From Caballeronia turbans (GTDB taxonomy: Bacteria > Pseudomonadota > Gammaproteobacteria > Burkholderiales > Burkholderiaceae), in NCBI GenBank assembly GCA_001544655.2, contig FCOD02000012.1, positions 1 through 64,000 of the forward strand: 64,000 nucleotides of DNA. The letters run 5' to 3'. Positions 46,798-55,967 of the stretch are shown one piece after another (position 1 is the stretch's first letter; each line of letters opens with the position of its first letter). Below the pieces are notes generated by a model that searched no databases, was not told the DNA's origin, and was given only the letters and a program-made list of their open reading frames with translations. Made by a program: the position numbers and the translations under genes.

Positions 46798-47832
46798 ATG
46801 AGTTCGCTTTTCAAAGCGCAGAACATGCTGCGCCTGGCGATGAGCGCAGCGCTCGCCGCGATGTGCGTGGCCGCATCGTCCAGCGCGATCGCGCAGGACA
46901 AGGTCGTGATGAAACTCGGCCATACGCTCGCGCCCGACAATCACTATCAGCTCACGGCGCAGGTGTTCGCGAAGGAAGTGGCGACACGCACGCATGGTCA
47001 CATCGAGATCCAGTTGTTTCCGCAGTCGCAGCTCGGCGGCGAAGTGCAGATGGCGCAGGCATTGCGCACCGGCACGCAGGACCTGATGATTTCCGCGCAG
47101 GCGCCGATCGACAACACCATCAAGCAATGGCAGATCTTCGACATGCCGTATCTTTTCTCCGGCATGGACGAAGCCAATCGCGTGCTGCAAGGTCCGGTCG
47201 GCCGCAAGTATCTCGACATGATGAAGCCGGTGAACATGATCGGACTCACCTGGCTCGCGGTGGGCGAGCGCAACCTCTTCACGACCAAGCGCCCCGTCAC
47301 CTCGCTTGCCGATATGAAAGACCTCAAGGTGCGCGTGATGCAGAGCCCCGGGTATATCGCGGGCTACAAGGCGCTGGGCGCGAATCCGACGCCGCTCGCC
47401 TATAACCAGTTGTTCCTCGCGCTCTCGCAAGGTCTCGTCGATGGCGCCGACACCTCGCCCGAGCAGTTCGTGCAGGACAAGTTCTCCGATATCGCCAAGC
47501 ATTTCTATGTGACGCACGTGAACTATCTGCCGGTCGTGCTCGCGATGAGCAAGGCGTCATGGGACAAGCTGTCGCCCGCGGATCAGAAGGCGTTCCAGGA
47601 ATCGGCGAAGATTGCGGCGGACTACGACCTGAAGGAATACAAGCACGAATACGACGACGCGATCGCCACGATGAAGTCCAAGGGCATACAGGTGACGGTC
47701 GTCGATACCGCGCCGTGGGCGCAAGCCACCAAGGCCGCGCGCGACGAACTGGTCGCGAAGATTCCGGACGGCCCGGCGCTCTATCAGGAGATCAACACGG
47801 CGAGGCAAGCGTCCGCGGTCGCATCGAAATGA
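46798..47832 (+). CDS. TRAP transporter solute-binding protein, DctP type
   Basis: 344 residues with a Sec signal peptide (LAMSAALAAMCVAASSSAIA, cleavage before QDKVV). The mature protein is a periplasmic DctP fold with KLGHTLAPDNHYQLTAQVFAKEV, quoted in part, LGGEVQMAQAL and KVRVMQSPGYIAGYKALGANPTP, quoted in part (the conserved Arg binds the ligand carboxylate). An AAGGAGAC sits before the ATG. It is first in a three-gene operon with the permeases and divergent from the acyl-CoA genes. Confidence 0.93.
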   Translation: MSSLFKAQNMLRLAMSAALAAMCVAASSSAIAQDKVVMKLGHTLAPDNHYQLTAQVFAKEVATRTHGHIEIQLFPQSQLGGEVQMAQALRTGTQDLMISAQAPIDNTIKQWQIFDMPYLFSGMDEANRVLQGPVGRKYLDMMKPVNMIGLTWLAVGERNLFTTKRPVTSLADMKDLKVRVMQSPGYIAGYKALGANPTPLAYNQLFLALSQGLVDGADTSPEQFVQDKFSDIAKHFYVTHVNYLPVVLAMSKASWDKLSPADQKAFQESAKIAADYDLKEYKHEYDDAIATMKSKGIQVTVVDTAPWAQATKAARDELVAKIPDGPALYQEINTARQASAVASK

Positions 47833-48416
47833 CGGACGCGAACGACGGTCGAGGCTCGAACCCGGCATCGGAGATGACACGCATGGAAAAGCTCGCGCGC
47901 GGCTTGATGTCGGTCGACGACATCGTGCTGAAGATCAATCTGTTCGTCTGTAGCTGCCTGCTGCTCGGGGCGGTGATCGTGGCCGGCCTCGGCGTGATCT
48001 TCCGCTTCGTGCTGCACGATTCGCTGTCGTGGTCCGACGAGGTCTCGGCCTATCTGTTCGTATGGCTCACGTGCCTCGGCGCGGCAGCGGGCGTGAAGCT
48101 GCGCGCGCATCCGGAAGTGCGCGTGCTGGCCGATCGCGTGCCGGCCGCGTTCGCGCCGTTGCTCAAGGACTTCACGGATTGCGCGATTCTCGCGCTCGGC
48201 GCGGTGTTCATGCTGTACGGCACCGACATGCTGGCGCTGATGGGCACCGAAACCGCCGCGTCGATTCCGATCTCGATGGTCTATCCGTATCTCTCGATTC
48301 CCGTGTGCGGAGCGCTGCTCGCGTTTCACTCGCTGGTGCGCATCGTCGTCTCGCATCTCGCGCCGCAGGCGCAGACAGACGCCACGCTGGTCGAGGGCGT
48401 GTCGGAACATCTCTAG
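47829..48416 (+). CDS. TRAP transporter small permease, DctQ type
   Basis: 195 residues from ATG at 47829, overlapping the binding-protein stop as ATGA; the second ATG (MEKLARGL) is also possible. Four predicted membrane helices, with the DctQ-type VIFRFVLHDSLSWSDEVSAYLFVWL. It partners with the large permease 10 bases downstream. Confidence 0.92.
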   Translation: MTDANDGRGSNPASEMTRMEKLARGLMSVDDIVLKINLFVCSCLLLGAVIVAGLGVIFRFVLHDSLSWSDEVSAYLFVWLTCLGAAAGVKLRAHPEVRVLADRVPAAFAPLLKDFTDCAILALGAVFMLYGTDMLALMGTETAASIPISMVYPYLSIPVCGALLAFHSLVRIVVSHLAPQAQTDATLVEGVSEHL

Positions 48417-48426
48417 GATAAACATC

Positions 48427-49698
48427 ATGTGGGCAATCGCTTTTGGAGCAGGACTGCTCGGGCTCGGCGTGCCGGTGGCCATCTGCATCGGCATTGCGGC
48501 GACGCTCGCGCTGTCGATCAACGGCACGCCGCTGCTCGTGATTCCGCAGCAGTTGTTCTCGAACCTGAACAACGTCGGTCTGCTCGCCATTCCGTTTTTC
48601 ATGCTGACGGGCGCGATCATGGACTCGGGCGGCGTGTCGAAGCGCATCATCGAGTTCTCGCAGGCACTCGTGGGCTTCATGCGCGGCGGGATCGGTCAGG
48701 TGACGATCGTCGCGAGCATGTTCTTCGCGGACCTCTCCGGCTCGGCCACGGCGGACACAGCCGCGATCGGCTCGGTGATGATTCCGGGGATGGTGAAGAA
48801 AGGCTATAACCGCGCGTTCGCGGTGGCGCTGCAATCGGCGGCGGGCTCGCTCGGGCTGCTTTCACCGGTGTCGATGAGCATGCTCGTCTATGCGTACACG
48901 GCCAACGTTTCGGTCGGCACGATGTTCATCGCCGGCATCATTCCGATGCTGCTCGTCGTGGCGTCGTTCATGATCGTCAATTACGTGACCGCCGTCAGGA
49001 ACGACTACAGCGCAGTCGAGCCGTTCGATGGGCGCAAGCTGTGGACGACCTTCCGCGAGGCTTTCTGGGCGCTGCTCACGCCGGTCATCATTCTGGGCGG
49101 GATTCTCGGCGGCATCTTCACGCCCGTCGAGGCGGGTGTGGTCGCGGCGGTCTATGTGACGCTCGTGAGCGCGTTCATCTTCCGTACGCTCAAGCTCTCG
49201 CATTTCAAGGACATTCTGGTGCGCACCTCGGTGAACACCACGCGCGTGTCGTTCCTGCTCGGGCTGGCGTTCGTGCTCGGGCGCTATCTGATCGAGGCGC
49301 AGATTCCGCTCCACGTGGCGAACAGTTTTCTTGCAATCACGACGAGCGCAATCGTGTTGCTGATCCTGATCAACCTGTTCCTGATCGCGGCGCATACCGT
49401 GCTCGAAACGATCTCGAGCATCGCGGTGGTGATTCCTGTGTTTCTGCCGCTCGTCGTGCAGATGCATATCGACCCGATCGTGTTCGGCGTGATCGTGCTG
49501 ATCAACTCGGCCATCGGCATCAATCTGCCGCCGATCGGCTTCTGTCTGTTCACGGCCGCGTCGATCGGCGGCGTATCGGTGGAGAAGGCAACACGCGCGA
49601 TCCTGCCGTTCATCCTGGCGCTGGTGATCGACTTGTTGCTGATCATCTTCTTCCCGCATATTCCGCAGTTCCTGCCGCATCTGCTGGGCGCGAAGTAA
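48427..49698 (+). CDS. TRAP transporter large permease, DctM type
   Basis: 423 residues, about twelve membrane segments, with PFFMLTGAIMDSGGVSKRII, ADLSGSATADTAAIGSVMIPGM, quoted in part, and FTPVEAGVVAAVY motifs of DctM. It carries out sodium- or proton-coupled import of a carboxylate. It ends the TRAP operon before a strong terminator at 49751. The substrate is unknown but should be a carboxylate that the divergent CoA-transferase can activate. Confidence 0.94.
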   Translation: MWAIAFGAGLLGLGVPVAICIGIAATLALSINGTPLLVIPQQLFSNLNNVGLLAIPFFMLTGAIMDSGGVSKRIIEFSQALVGFMRGGIGQVTIVASMFFADLSGSATADTAAIGSVMIPGMVKKGYNRAFAVALQSAAGSLGLLSPVSMSMLVYAYTANVSVGTMFIAGIIPMLLVVASFMIVNYVTAVRNDYSAVEPFDGRKLWTTFREAFWALLTPVIILGGILGGIFTPVEAGVVAAVYVTLVSAFIFRTLKLSHFKDILVRTSVNTTRVSFLLGLAFVLGRYLIEAQIPLHVANSFLAITTSAIVLLILINLFLIAAHTVLETISSIAVVIPVFLPLVVQMHIDPIVFGVIVLINSAIGINLPPIGFCLFTAASIGGVSVEKATRAILPFILALVIDLLLIIFFPHIPQFLPHLLGAK

Positions 49699-49750
49699 GC
49701 GGATCACATTCCACGCAGCGCACGCAGGCGCTGCGCCTCACGTCCGTCCG

Positions 49751-49782
49751 CGCGGCGCTTCGATTTCGAAGCGCCGCGTTTT
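49751..49782 (+). terminator. Rho-independent terminator of the TRAP operon
   Basis: CGCGGCGCTTCG (49751-49762) pairs with CGAAGCGCCGCG (49767-49778), a perfect 12-bp stem followed by TTTT. Confidence 0.85.
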
Positions 49783-49788
49783 CACTCG

Positions 49789-50142
49789 TTACGCAAGCGC
49801 AACCACCGCAATCTCGACCAGCAGATGAGGCGCTGCAAGTCTCGCTTCGACGGTCGCGCGCGTCGGCGCGCAGCCTTGCGGCACCCACGCATCCCAGACT
49901 TCGTTCATGCCGGCGAAATCGCGCGTGATATCCGCGAGCCACACTTGCGCGGATACGAGGCGCGTCTTGTCGATGCCGGCTTTCTCCAGAAAGCCGTCGA
50001 TCTTCTCCAGCACTTTCGCGGTTTGCAGCTTCACATCGGGCGTCGGATCGGCGCAGGTCTGCCCGCCGATGAAGACGAGGCCCGCCGCCTTGACGACGCG
50101 GCTCATGCGCTGATTGGTGTCGATGCGAACGATATCGCTCAT
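49789..50142 (-). CDS. RidA-family enamine/imine deaminase
   Basis: 117 residues from ATG at 50142, with GGAGAG upstream. RidA/YjgF fold, with RMSRVVKAAGLVFIGGQTC, CAPTRATVEARLAAPHLLVEI, quoted in part, and the conserved Arg (PTRATVE) that binds the substrate carboxylate. It hydrolyses reactive imines and enamines released by amine-oxidising flavoenzymes. It is on the same strand as the FAD oxidase genes, 74 bases after the last one. Confidence 0.92.
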   Translation of the reverse strand: MSDIVRIDTNQRMSRVVKAAGLVFIGGQTCADPTPDVKLQTAKVLEKIDGFLEKAGIDKTRLVSAQVWLADITRDFAGMNEVWDAWVPQGCAPTRATVEARLAAPHLLVEIAVVALA

Positions 50143-50216
50143 GAAAATCTCTCCGATAAAGGAATGAAAGCGCCGCACGGGCCGACCGGTCCGCGCGCGG
50201 CAAGAAGAAAACGGGT

Positions 50217-51389
50217 TCAGTGAGTGACGAGTTGCGAGCCGCCGACATCCGACGATGCGGTGTCGAGGCCGAAGCGATCGATGGCGAAGGCATCGATCGA
50301 AATCGACGGCGCGCCGTCGACCATCAGTTCCGACACGAGCTTGCCGCAGCCCGGCCCGAGCTGAAAACCGCTGCCGCAATAGCCGAACGAGTAGTAGAGA
50401 TTCGACGCCCGGCGGCTTGCCGAGATCACCGGCAGTTCGTCTTCCGTAAAGGCCTCGACACCGGCCCATGCGCGATTCACCCCGAGATGGCGCAGATGCG
50501 GAAAGAGCTCCGTCACGGTGCGCGCGCTCTTCACGAGACGGATGAAATCCACTTCGCCGTGACGATGTGCGAGATCCGCAATGCCGATCAGCTTGCCGCC
50601 GATCACCACGGTGCCGTTGTCGAATTGCTTGAACGAGAGCGGCCGGCCGGTCGCGCCGAGCGTCGCGCGGCAGAACGGCGCGACGCGATGCGTGACCATC
50701 AGCATCAGGCCTTCGGGATGCACCGGGACCGGTTCGCCCACTTGTTTCGCAAGCTCGCCGGACCAGGCGCCCGCCGTGACGAGCAGCTTTTCCGCGCTGA
50801 AGGTGCCGCGCGGCGTGTGCGCGAGCCAGCGCGCACCGCGCTGCTCGATGCGGCGCGCGGGCGTGCCTTCCAGAAAGCGCACGCCGAGCTTCTGCGCGGC
50901 GAGGCGAAAGGCGGTCGTGGTTCTGAACGGCAGCGCGTAGCCGTCGCGCTCGACCCAGATGCCGCCCGTGACGTGCCGCGCGAGTGCGGGTTCGAGTTCG
51001 AGCACGGTTTCGCGGTCGATTACTTTCTCATGCGTGAAGCCGTGCGATTCGAGCAGCGCGACGCGCGCGCGGCACGCTTCGAGTTCGTCATCGGTTTCGG
51101 CGATCTTCAACTGGCCGGAGGCAACGAAGCCGCCGTCCTCGCCGATCAGATCGGTCATGCCGTGCCATATCTCGCGCGACATCAGCGCGAGCGGAATCTC
51201 CGGCACGGGGCGCCCGAGCGTGCGCACGCCGCCCGCATTGACGCCCGACGAATGACGCGCGACGTAATCGGCTTCGAGCACGATCACCTTCGCGCCGCGC
51301 CGCGCCAGGTGAAACGCGCTGCTCGTGCCGTGCAGCCCGCCGCCGATGACGAGCACGTCCGCTTCCTGCGATTCGGTTGCGTCATTCAC
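50217..51389 (-). CDS. FAD-dependent amine/D-amino acid oxidase (DAO family)
   Basis: 390 residues, GTG start at 51389 with GGAGAA upstream; no ATG is available. The N-terminal dinucleotide motif VLVIGGGLHGTSSAFHLARRG is quoted in part; VLEADYVARHSSGVNAGG and the C-terminal FGYCGSGFQLGPGCG are DAO-family. It starts 8 bases inside the previous gene's end and probably forms part of the oxidase set with the three genes that follow on the map. Confidence 0.9.
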   Translation of the reverse strand: MNDATESQEADVLVIGGGLHGTSSAFHLARRGAKVIVLEADYVARHSSGVNAGGVRTLGRPVPEIPLALMSREIWHGMTDLIGEDGGFVASGQLKIAETDDELEACRARVALLESHGFTHEKVIDRETVLELEPALARHVTGGIWVERDGYALPFRTTTAFRLAAQKLGVRFLEGTPARRIEQRGARWLAHTPRGTFSAEKLLVTAGAWSGELAKQVGEPVPVHPEGLMLMVTHRVAPFCRATLGATGRPLSFKQFDNGTVVIGGKLIGIADLAHRHGEVDFIRLVKSARTVTELFPHLRHLGVNRAWAGVEAFTEDELPVISASRRASNLYYSFGYCGSGFQLGPGCGKLVSELMVDGAPSISIDAFAIDRFGLDTASSDVGGSQLVTH

Positions 51390-52788
51390 CGGCGAGTTCT
51401 CCGAGCGTGAGCGGCTTGATCGGCGGACGAATGCGGTAATAGCCGACTTCGGCGGGCGACACCTGGCGCGCATCGGCGATGACTTCCGTCACCGTGAGGC
51501 CGCACATGCGGCCCTGGCACGGTCCCATGCCGCACCGTCCGAACGATTTCGCCTGATTCGGTCCCACGCAACCCAGTTCGACGAACTTGCGCAACTCGCC
51601 CGCCGTGACTTCCTCGCAGCGGCACACGATGGTCTCGCTGCGCGGAATGCGGTTGACGTCGCGCGGGCGATACAGGCTGTCGAGAAACGGGCGGATGCGC
51701 GTGACATCCGCGAGCGCGCGGCGCAGTCCGGCCGCTTCGGCATCGCGCTTCGCACGTTCGACCGCGCCCAGTTGCGCCGCCGCCGCGAGCCCCGCGAGCG
51801 TGCCCTGCAGCGCCGCCGCCTGCGCGCCGCCGATGCCGGCGCCATCGCCCGCGACGAAGATGCCGGGTACATCGAGCTCGCCCCACGCATCGACGTTCGG
51901 CGTGAAGCACAGCTGGGCGTCGTCCCAGCGATGCGACGCGCGCAACGCCTGCGTGAACTGCGTATTCGGCACGACGCCCTGATGCAGCAGTATCACGTCC
52001 GCCTCGATGCGGTGCGCCGTGCCCTGCGTCGTGAAACTGAGCGCCGCCGCATGTTCGACCCGATCCGCGCCGAGGCGCGATTCCACGCGCAGATCGTCGG
52101 CTGCTTCGAAGATCGGCACGCCCGCCTCGCGCAGCGTACGGATCAGTTGCAGGCCCTTCGAGAGAAACGGCCACGCGCGCAGCGCCGAGAGCAGGTGGCG
52201 CTTCGCGCGCCAGCGGTCTTCGTGGCGCGTGGTATCGACGAGCGCGCGGATCGGCACGCCGGCGCGCACGTATTGCCAGCCGAGCAGATACAGGAGCGGG
52301 CCGCAGCCCGCGAGAACCGGCGGCGCGGCGGGCACTTCGCCCGCGCTCTTCAAAAGGATCTGCGCCGCGCCCGCGGTCAGCACGCCGGGCAGCGTCCAGC
52401 CGGGAATCGGGAAGGGGCGCTCGAGCGCGCCGCTCGCCAGAATCACGCGCTGTGCGTCGAAGGAGCCGATCTTGCCGTCTTTCAGGAAATTGACGCCGCG
52501 CTCGCGCGTGACCTGCCAGACGCTCGCGTTCGTGAGGTGACGCGCGCCGGATGCGGCGAATGCTTCCGCGATGGCGGCGCCCGCCGCGTAGTCCGGCCCG
52601 AGAATCTCCTTGCGGCGCGCGTCCGCCTTGCCGATCGCCCGATAAATCTGTCCGCCGACGGCGTCCTGCTCGTCGATCAGCACCGTTTTCAGGCCCGCGC
52701 GGGCGGCGCGTGTCGCGGCGCTCATGCCGGCGGGACCGGCGCCGATCACGACGACATCGACGGCTTCCGAAGCGAAATCAGCGGCCAT
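51382..52788 (-). CDS. FAD/NAD(P) oxidoreductase with BFD-like [2Fe-2S] domain (opine/D-hydroxyproline oxidase type)
   Basis: 468 residues. N-terminal VIGAGPAGMSAATRAARAGL for FAD, second dinucleotide motif near 170 (VLAGCGPLLYLLG), and a C-terminal bacterioferritin-associated ferredoxin-like domain with CRCEEVTAGEL and CGMGPCQGRMCG, giving the C-x-C...C-x4-C cluster ligands. It resembles the large subunit of opine oxidases, HcnB and D-hydroxyproline dehydrogenase. It overlaps the small ferredoxin-like gene by 11 bases. Confidence 0.92.
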   Translation of the reverse strand: MAADFASEAVDVVVIGAGPAGMSAATRAARAGLKTVLIDEQDAVGGQIYRAIGKADARRKEILGPDYAAGAAIAEAFAASGARHLTNASVWQVTRERGVNFLKDGKIGSFDAQRVILASGALERPFPIPGWTLPGVLTAGAAQILLKSAGEVPAAPPVLAGCGPLLYLLGWQYVRAGVPIRALVDTTRHEDRWRAKRHLLSALRAWPFLSKGLQLIRTLREAGVPIFEAADDLRVESRLGADRVEHAAALSFTTQGTAHRIEADVILLHQGVVPNTQFTQALRASHRWDDAQLCFTPNVDAWGELDVPGIFVAGDGAGIGGAQAAALQGTLAGLAAAAQLGAVERAKRDAEAAGLRRALADVTRIRPFLDSLYRPRDVNRIPRSETIVCRCEEVTAGELRKFVELGCVGPNQAKSFGRCGMGPCQGRMCGLTVTEVIADARQVSPAEVGYYRIRPPIKPLTLGELAGE

Positions 52789-53143
52789 GCGCGTTCTCCA
52801 GCGAGGCGTCGATGGGCGCCGCGGGCGGCAGATCGCGTGCGCCTTCCTGCGAACGCACGCGCATGCCGGCTTTCACGTCGACCATGCAGCTCTGGCGGCT
52901 CGGCACGCCGTCGATTTCGACGAGGCATTCGAAGCACGCGCCCATCATGCAGTAGGGTGCGCGTGGCGCACCGGAGACGGGCGTCGCACGAAAGCGCGAG
53001 ATGCCCGCCGCGAAGAGCGCCGCCGCGACGGAGCGGCCCGCGGCCACGGTGAGCGGTCGGTCGTTGAACCAGATTTCGATGGCTGCGGCGCCTTGCTCGC
53101 CCGGCAGCGGTTTGAAGAGCGTATGGATCGTCTGGGAAGTCAT
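52778..53143 (-). CDS. Small [2Fe-2S] ferredoxin-like subunit of the amine oxidase
   Basis: 121 residues. Plant-type ferredoxin fold with C65, C70, C73 and C86 (YCMMGACFEC and RQSC) in the C-x4-C-x2-C-x11-C pattern. In HcnA and D-hydroxyproline dehydrogenase gamma-type subunits this relays electrons between the FAD subunits. It overlaps the large subunit gene by 11 bases and follows the upstream FAD oxidase gene by 7 bases. Confidence 0.93.
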   Translation of the reverse strand: MTSQTIHTLFKPLPGEQGAAAIEIWFNDRPLTVAAGRSVAAALFAAGISRFRATPVSGAPRAPYCMMGACFECLVEIDGVPSRQSCMVDVKAGMRVRSQEGARDLPPAAPIDASLENAHGR

Positions 53144-53150
53144 GGCGAAT

Positions 53151-54287
53151 TCAGTGAGCGGGAGTCAGTTCCGCGGCGTTTTCAAAGCGGCGCGCGGAGA
53201 AGCTGGGCAGTTCGTCGGGCATCGGCGCGCCCGAAATCCACGGCGCCACGCGCAGCGCATGCGCGGCCGCGAGCGTCACGCCGCTGTGGCAGGTGACGAC
53301 GAACGCACCCGGATGCGTCTGCGAGCGGTCGTAGATCGGAAAACCGTCGGGGCTGTAGACGCGCAGCGCGGCCCACATGCGCACGAGGCGCACGTCCTTC
53401 AGCATCGGGAAGGCACGCACGCCGCGCCGGGCGATGTCGGAGAGCACGTGCGTCGTCGTGAAATCGTTGAGGCCGACTTCTTCCATCGAATCGCCGAACT
53501 GCACGCTGCCTTCGTCGGTCTGGCGCACGTTGAGGGTCGGATAGTGGAGAAACGGCGCGACGCGCTCGGTCACCAGCACCTGGCCGCGATTGGGCGCGAC
53601 GGGCGCATTCAGCCCGACGAACGGCGCGAGCGCGCGATTGCCGAGGCCGGCGGCCAGCACCACGCGGGCCGCGCGATATGTCCCGCGCCTCGCGTGGACC
53701 GTGAAGCCGTTCGCGTCCGGCACGATGCGCTCCGCGCGCTCGCCCGGAACGAGCCGCACGCCGCGTGTCTGCATCGCGGCATGCAGGCCGCGCAGCAGCT
53801 TGAGCGGATTCACGTGACCGTCCATCGGCGTATAGCTCGCGCCGATCACGGCCGGCCCGACCTGCGCAATCCGCTCGCGCACTTCGGCGGCGTCGAGCAT
53901 CTGATACGGGTAGTCGCCAAGCTCGGCATTGAGCGTCGAAAGGCGTTTCTCGCGATCGGCGAGTTCCGCTTCGTTGAAGCAGAAGTGAAAGCCGCCCGGC
54001 TGACGCAAGGCCACGTCGATGCCCGTTTCCGCGAGCAACGCATCGGCGAAACCGGGCCAGCGCACGGCCGACGAGCGCGACCAGCGCGCGTAAGGCGAGA
54101 GGCCGTAGCCTTTGCCCTGAATCCACACGAGGCCGAAATTGCCGCGCGAAGCGCGAAAGCCGCCGTCGTCCTCGTCGAGCACCGTCACGCGCGCGCCTTC
54201 GCGGGCGAGTCCGTAAGCGACGGCCGAGCCGACGAGGCCGCCGCCGAGCACGAGCACGTCGGGGCTGGCGGAACTTGAAAGGGTCAT
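53151..54287 (-). CDS. Second FAD-dependent oxidase subunit (DAO family, HcnC-like)
   Basis: 378 residues from ATG at 54287, overlapping the permease stop as ATGA. N-terminal VLVLGGGLVGSAVAYGLAREG, quoted in part; the SRGNFGLVWIQGKG motif, and the C-terminal VVTCHSGVTLAAAHAL are typical. With the FAD/BFD subunit and ferredoxin it should form a membrane-associated amine dehydrogenase. A second DAO-type protein (50217) is encoded at the other end of the gene set. Confidence 0.9.
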   Translation of the reverse strand: MTLSSSASPDVLVLGGGLVGSAVAYGLAREGARVTVLDEDDGGFRASRGNFGLVWIQGKGYGLSPYARWSRSSAVRWPGFADALLAETGIDVALRQPGGFHFCFNEAELADREKRLSTLNAELGDYPYQMLDAAEVRERIAQVGPAVIGASYTPMDGHVNPLKLLRGLHAAMQTRGVRLVPGERAERIVPDANGFTVHARRGTYRAARVVLAAGLGNRALAPFVGLNAPVAPNRGQVLVTERVAPFLHYPTLNVRQTDEGSVQFGDSMEEVGLNDFTTTHVLSDIARRGVRAFPMLKDVRLVRMWAALRVYSPDGFPIYDRSQTHPGAFVVTCHSGVTLAAAHALRVAPWISGAPMPDELPSFSARRFENAAELTPAH

Positions 54288-55081
54288 CGGGCTTCTCCGA
54301 TCAGAATGCGATCCAGCCCGACCATGCGGTCGAGCAGCATCATCAGCAACACGGTGCCGACGATCAGCACCGCCGACACCGATGCGACCAGCGGATCGAT
54401 CGTCTGCGCGATCTGGTTGTACATGGCGACGGGCAAGGTGGTGGTGCCGGGCGTCGCGACGAAGATCGTCATCGTCAGCTCGTCGAAGCTCTGGATGAAC
54501 GACAGCACCCATCCGCCCGCGACGCCGGTGCGGATCATCGGCAGGACGACGCGGCGAAACGCGGTGAAGCGGCTCGCGCCGCACGAGAGCGCCGCGCGCT
54601 CGGCATCGCGATCGAGGCCGACTGCCGACGACAGCGCGAGCCGCAGCGCATACGGCAGCACGATGATCACGTGCGCCGCGACGAGCGACCAGAACGAGCC
54701 GGACAGATGCAGCAGCGACAGGAAGCGCAAAAACGCGATGCCGAGCACGACGGCCGGAATCATCATCGGCGAAAGGAAGAAGCTCGTGAGCGCGGCGCGG
54801 CCGGGAAAGCGGTAGCGCGCGATGGCGAGCGCGGCGGGCACCGCGAGCAGCACGCCGATGGTGGCCGCGGCGAAGGCAAGACGGACCGACAGCCAGAACG
54901 CAGAGACGATGTCGCCGTTCTCGACGATCGCGCGGAACCAGCGCAGCGACGCGCCGTCGAAGGGCATCGAAATGAAGCCCTTGTCGGTGAAAGCCACGAG
55001 CATCACCACGACCAGCGGCGCGAGAATGAAGGTCAGGAAGCAGGCGTTGAAAGTGAGCCCGAGCCAGCCGTTTTCTTTCAT
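54284..55081 (-). CDS. ABC transporter permease, PotC-like
   Basis: 265 residues with six membrane helices. The EAA motif in the last cytoplasmic loop reads ERAALSCGASRFTAFRRVVLP, quoted in part (consensus EAA-G). Partner of the permease at 55095. Located between the other permease gene and the oxidases. Confidence 0.92.
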   Translation of the reverse strand: MKENGWLGLTFNACFLTFILAPLVVVMLVAFTDKGFISMPFDGASLRWFRAIVENGDIVSAFWLSVRLAFAAATIGVLLAVPAALAIARYRFPGRAALTSFFLSPMMIPAVVLGIAFLRFLSLLHLSGSFWSLVAAHVIIVLPYALRLALSSAVGLDRDAERAALSCGASRFTAFRRVVLPMIRTGVAGGWVLSFIQSFDELTMTIFVATPGTTTLPVAMYNQIAQTIDPLVASVSAVLIVGTVLLMMLLDRMVGLDRILIGEAR

Positions 55082-55094
55082 GTTCGTTCTCCGC

Positions 55095-55967
55095 TCAATC
55101 GAAAATGTGCCGGAAGCGGCGTTCCGCGAGGCGGCTGCAGCCCATCACGATCGCGACGTTCGCAATCAGCAGCAACACCGCGATGCTCGCGCCGAGCGGC
55201 CAGTTGAGCGTGCCGAGGAATTCGTCGTAGGCGGCGGTCGCGACCACTTTCAAGCGTCGTCCGCCGATCAGCGCCGGTGTCGCGAACGCGGAAGCCGACA
55301 GCGCGAATACGATGATCGACCCCGAGAGCACGCCCGGCATGATCTGCGGCAGGATCACGCGGCGAAACACCGCGAGCGGCGAGCCGCCGAGCGAGCGGCC
55401 GGCCCATTCCATTTGCGGGTCGAGCTTTTGCATCGTCGCCCAGACCGACATCACCATGAAGGGCACGAGCACGTGTGTCAGCGCGATGATGACCCCGGTC
55501 ATCGTGAAGACGAGGCGCACCGGCTCGTCCGTGATGTGTAGCGCCTGCAGCACGTTGTTCAGGACGCCGTTGTTACCGAGCAGGATCTGCCAGCCGAGCG
55601 TGCGCACGACCACCGAAATGAGCAGCGGGCCGAGCACGATCAACAGACACAGCGATTGCCACGGCCGCTTCATGCGCGCGAGCACGATGGTTTCCGGCAC
55701 GCCCAGCACGATGGACAACAGCGTGACCGCGAAGGCGAGGCCGGCGGTGCGCAGGAAGATGGTGCCGTAGTACGGGTCGCTCACCACTTCCCAGTAGTTT
55801 CCGAGCGTGAAGCTCGGCAACACGCCGGCCGTGTCGCTGAACACGCGAAACGACAGCAGCAGCGTGAGCAGCAGCGGCACCAGCAACAAGCCGATGAACA
55901 GCAGCAGCGCGGGCCCCGACAACAGCCACGGCGCGGCGCCGGGACGGGCGTCGTCAAGCGTGGCCAT
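55095..55967 (-). CDS. ABC transporter permease, PotB-like
   Basis: 290 residues from ATG at 55967 (MATLDDARPG), which lies 14 bases inside the ATPase gene's end; a longer in-frame start is unlikely. Six membrane helices and the EAA loop ERAGRSLGGSPLAVFRRVILP-type, here EWAGRSLGGSPLAVF. Forms the membrane channel with the PotC-like permease. Confidence 0.9.
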   Translation of the reverse strand: MATLDDARPGAAPWLLSGPALLLFIGLLLVPLLLTLLLSFRVFSDTAGVLPSFTLGNYWEVVSDPYYGTIFLRTAGLAFAVTLLSIVLGVPETIVLARMKRPWQSLCLLIVLGPLLISVVVRTLGWQILLGNNGVLNNVLQALHITDEPVRLVFTMTGVIIALTHVLVPFMVMSVWATMQKLDPQMEWAGRSLGGSPLAVFRRVILPQIMPGVLSGSIIVFALSASAFATPALIGGRRLKVVATAAYDEFLGTLNWPLGASIAVLLLIANVAIVMGCSRLAERRFRHIFD

